From contig OZ010574.1 of assembly GCA_963932145.1 (NCBI GenBank), positions 57,619,732 to 57,683,731 on the forward strand: a DNA stretch of 64,000 nt, read 5' to 3'. Positions within the stretch are counted from its first letter, which is position 1. The number at the start of each line of letters is the position of its first letter. The position numbers and the translations under genes are program-made. The stretch is from Acanthosepion lycidas. Lineage: Eukaryota > Mollusca > Cephalopoda > Sepiida > Sepiidae. Shown here piece by piece: positions 63,218 to 64,000 of the stretch. The notes below the pieces were generated by a model, which was given only the letters and a program-made list of their open reading frames with translations, searched no databases and had not been told where the DNA came from.

Positions 63218-63736
63218 CAGTGCTTCTCAACCTTTTTCAACCTATGGACAATTTTTTTTTCTTAAAAATTTCAAATGGACCACTCCTACTTTTACTTTTA
63301 GGCTGTTCAATTTTCACCCTAAAATACTCAATGAAAAGACAAAGTAGTCTATTTACACTTTAAAAGTGATTTTAGTAAACAAGGATAAACACAGGATATC
63401 ATAATCAATTTTGATTATCTTGTTCAGTCTTAGTCCATTAACTACCCTGATCTTGGTGTTTTCAGCCCATGGTCATTTTTTACTTCCTAAATTTCAAATG
63501 GACCACTCCTACTTTTACTTTTAGGCTGTTCAATTTTCACATTAAAATACTCGATGAAAAGACAAAGTAAACCATTTACACTTTAAAATTTATTATAGTA
63601 AACAAAGATAAACATAGGATATCAAAATCAATTGATATTAGCAGTTGATTCAGACATTTTTACAACTGGTCTGAAAAAATAACAAATACATTATTTCTAT
63701 AAATTAGAAATATCAAATTAACATTGAGAATCACTG
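63218..63736. mobile_element. hAT-type MITE copy 2, perfect 8-bp target duplication
   Basis: GGTTAAAT at 63210-63217 and 63737-63744 flanks ends CAGTGCTTCTCAACC and TTGAGAATCACTG. Same family as 41321-41812 in opposite orientation. About 180 bp of the interior is duplicated (AAATGGACCACTCCTACTTT at 63273 and 63498). It sits in or next to the SINE tail. Confidence 0.9.
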
Positions 63737-63790
63737 GGTTAAATAATAGGACTTGTATCTCAAAATTATTAATCCCAGAAATTTTAAATA

Positions 63791-63945
63791 CAGTGTAACC
63801 CGGATATAAGAGAAACCCGAATATAAGAGAGATTTTATCTGGTCTCAAATTAGAGCCTGTGTTAATGTATATATAATAGACCAAACCCAGATATAAGAGA
63901 CTTCTTCTCTGGTCCCAACAACTCTCTTATATCCAGGTTACACTG
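63791..63945. mobile_element. TA-flanked CAGTGTAACC MITE, copy 2
   Basis: CAGTGTAACCCGGATATAAG start and complementary end, TA on both sides. It contains an extra short repeat of the GATATAAGAGA block relative to the 53992 copy. Confidence 0.85.
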
Positions 63946-64000
63946 TATAATATTCACTTGCAAAAAAGTTAATCTTGCAATCAAAAAATGTTTTGGCTTT

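Larger units (their letters stand above)
62207..64000 (+). other. intron 24 of RBM19 (continues past window)
   Basis: It holds the 5S-derived element, hAT MITE and CAGTGTAACC MITE. 62210-62960 shows nothing recognisable, and no further coding exon is seen before 64000. Confidence 0.75.

Overview
This is a eukaryotic, strongly AT-rich, intron-dominated window. Its small exons sit in 0.3-5.6 kb introns packed with (TA)n tracts, tRNA-derived SINEs, LINE and Penelope-like relics, Helitrons and short inverted-repeat DNA transposons. No bacterial, viral or organellar gene is visible. The single gene and the repeat load fit an invertebrate with a large genome. A mollusc, most likely a cephalopod, is my best guess; that is inference and not proven here.

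The one protein-coding gene I can support is the RBM19 / Mrd1 orthologue on the + strand. RBM19 is a six-RRM nucleolar factor needed for small ribosomal subunit (pre-18S) processing. I could place 24 coding exons, all with GT-AG introns and consistent phases, from the ATG at 14222 to 62206. They encode about 797 residues: RRM1 (exons 1-3), a charged linker (4-6), RRM2 (7-10), RRM3 (12-14), a conserved linker (15-17), RRM4 (18-19), RRM5 (20-22) and most of RRM6 (23-24). The last exon or exons (end of RRM6 and C-terminal tail, roughly 70 residues by comparison with the vertebrate protein) lie beyond 64000. A TATA-less promoter with ETS-type and CACGTG motifs sits within 45 bp of the ATG.

Layout: 1-14.1 kb is intergenic. 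It holds a mariner-type MITE, another TA-flanked MITE, LINE fragments (three relics, one interrupted by a SINE with an 18-bp target duplication) and a Helitron; 1.4-5.7 kb is featureless AT-rich DNA. From 14.2 to 64 kb everything is RBM19 exons and introns. The introns hold two more Helitrons, Penelope-like reverse transcriptase / GIY-YIG relics (24-25.7 kb and 40.5-40.9 kb), many copies of a tRNA-headed SINE (called family R1 here), a 30-35 bp minisatellite, several large palindromes, two hAT MITEs with perfect 8-bp target duplications, two CAGTGTAACC MITEs, a decayed Tc1 transposon (55.2-56.6 kb), a decayed mariner (58.4-59.2 kb), five mariner MITEs in the whole window, and a 5S rRNA-derived element (63 kb).

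The most interesting non-gene signal is a recurring hammerhead-ribozyme-like core (CTGANGA - stem - GAAA) inside several unrelated-looking repeats. These are the 3' half of the R1 SINE, foldbacks at 38-39.2 kb, and the inverted-repeat unit at 51.3-51.9 kb. Three of the large palindromes also share the same modular plan: a (TA)n tract, an unrelated palindrome, a shared roughly 35-bp tail, then another (TA)n tract.
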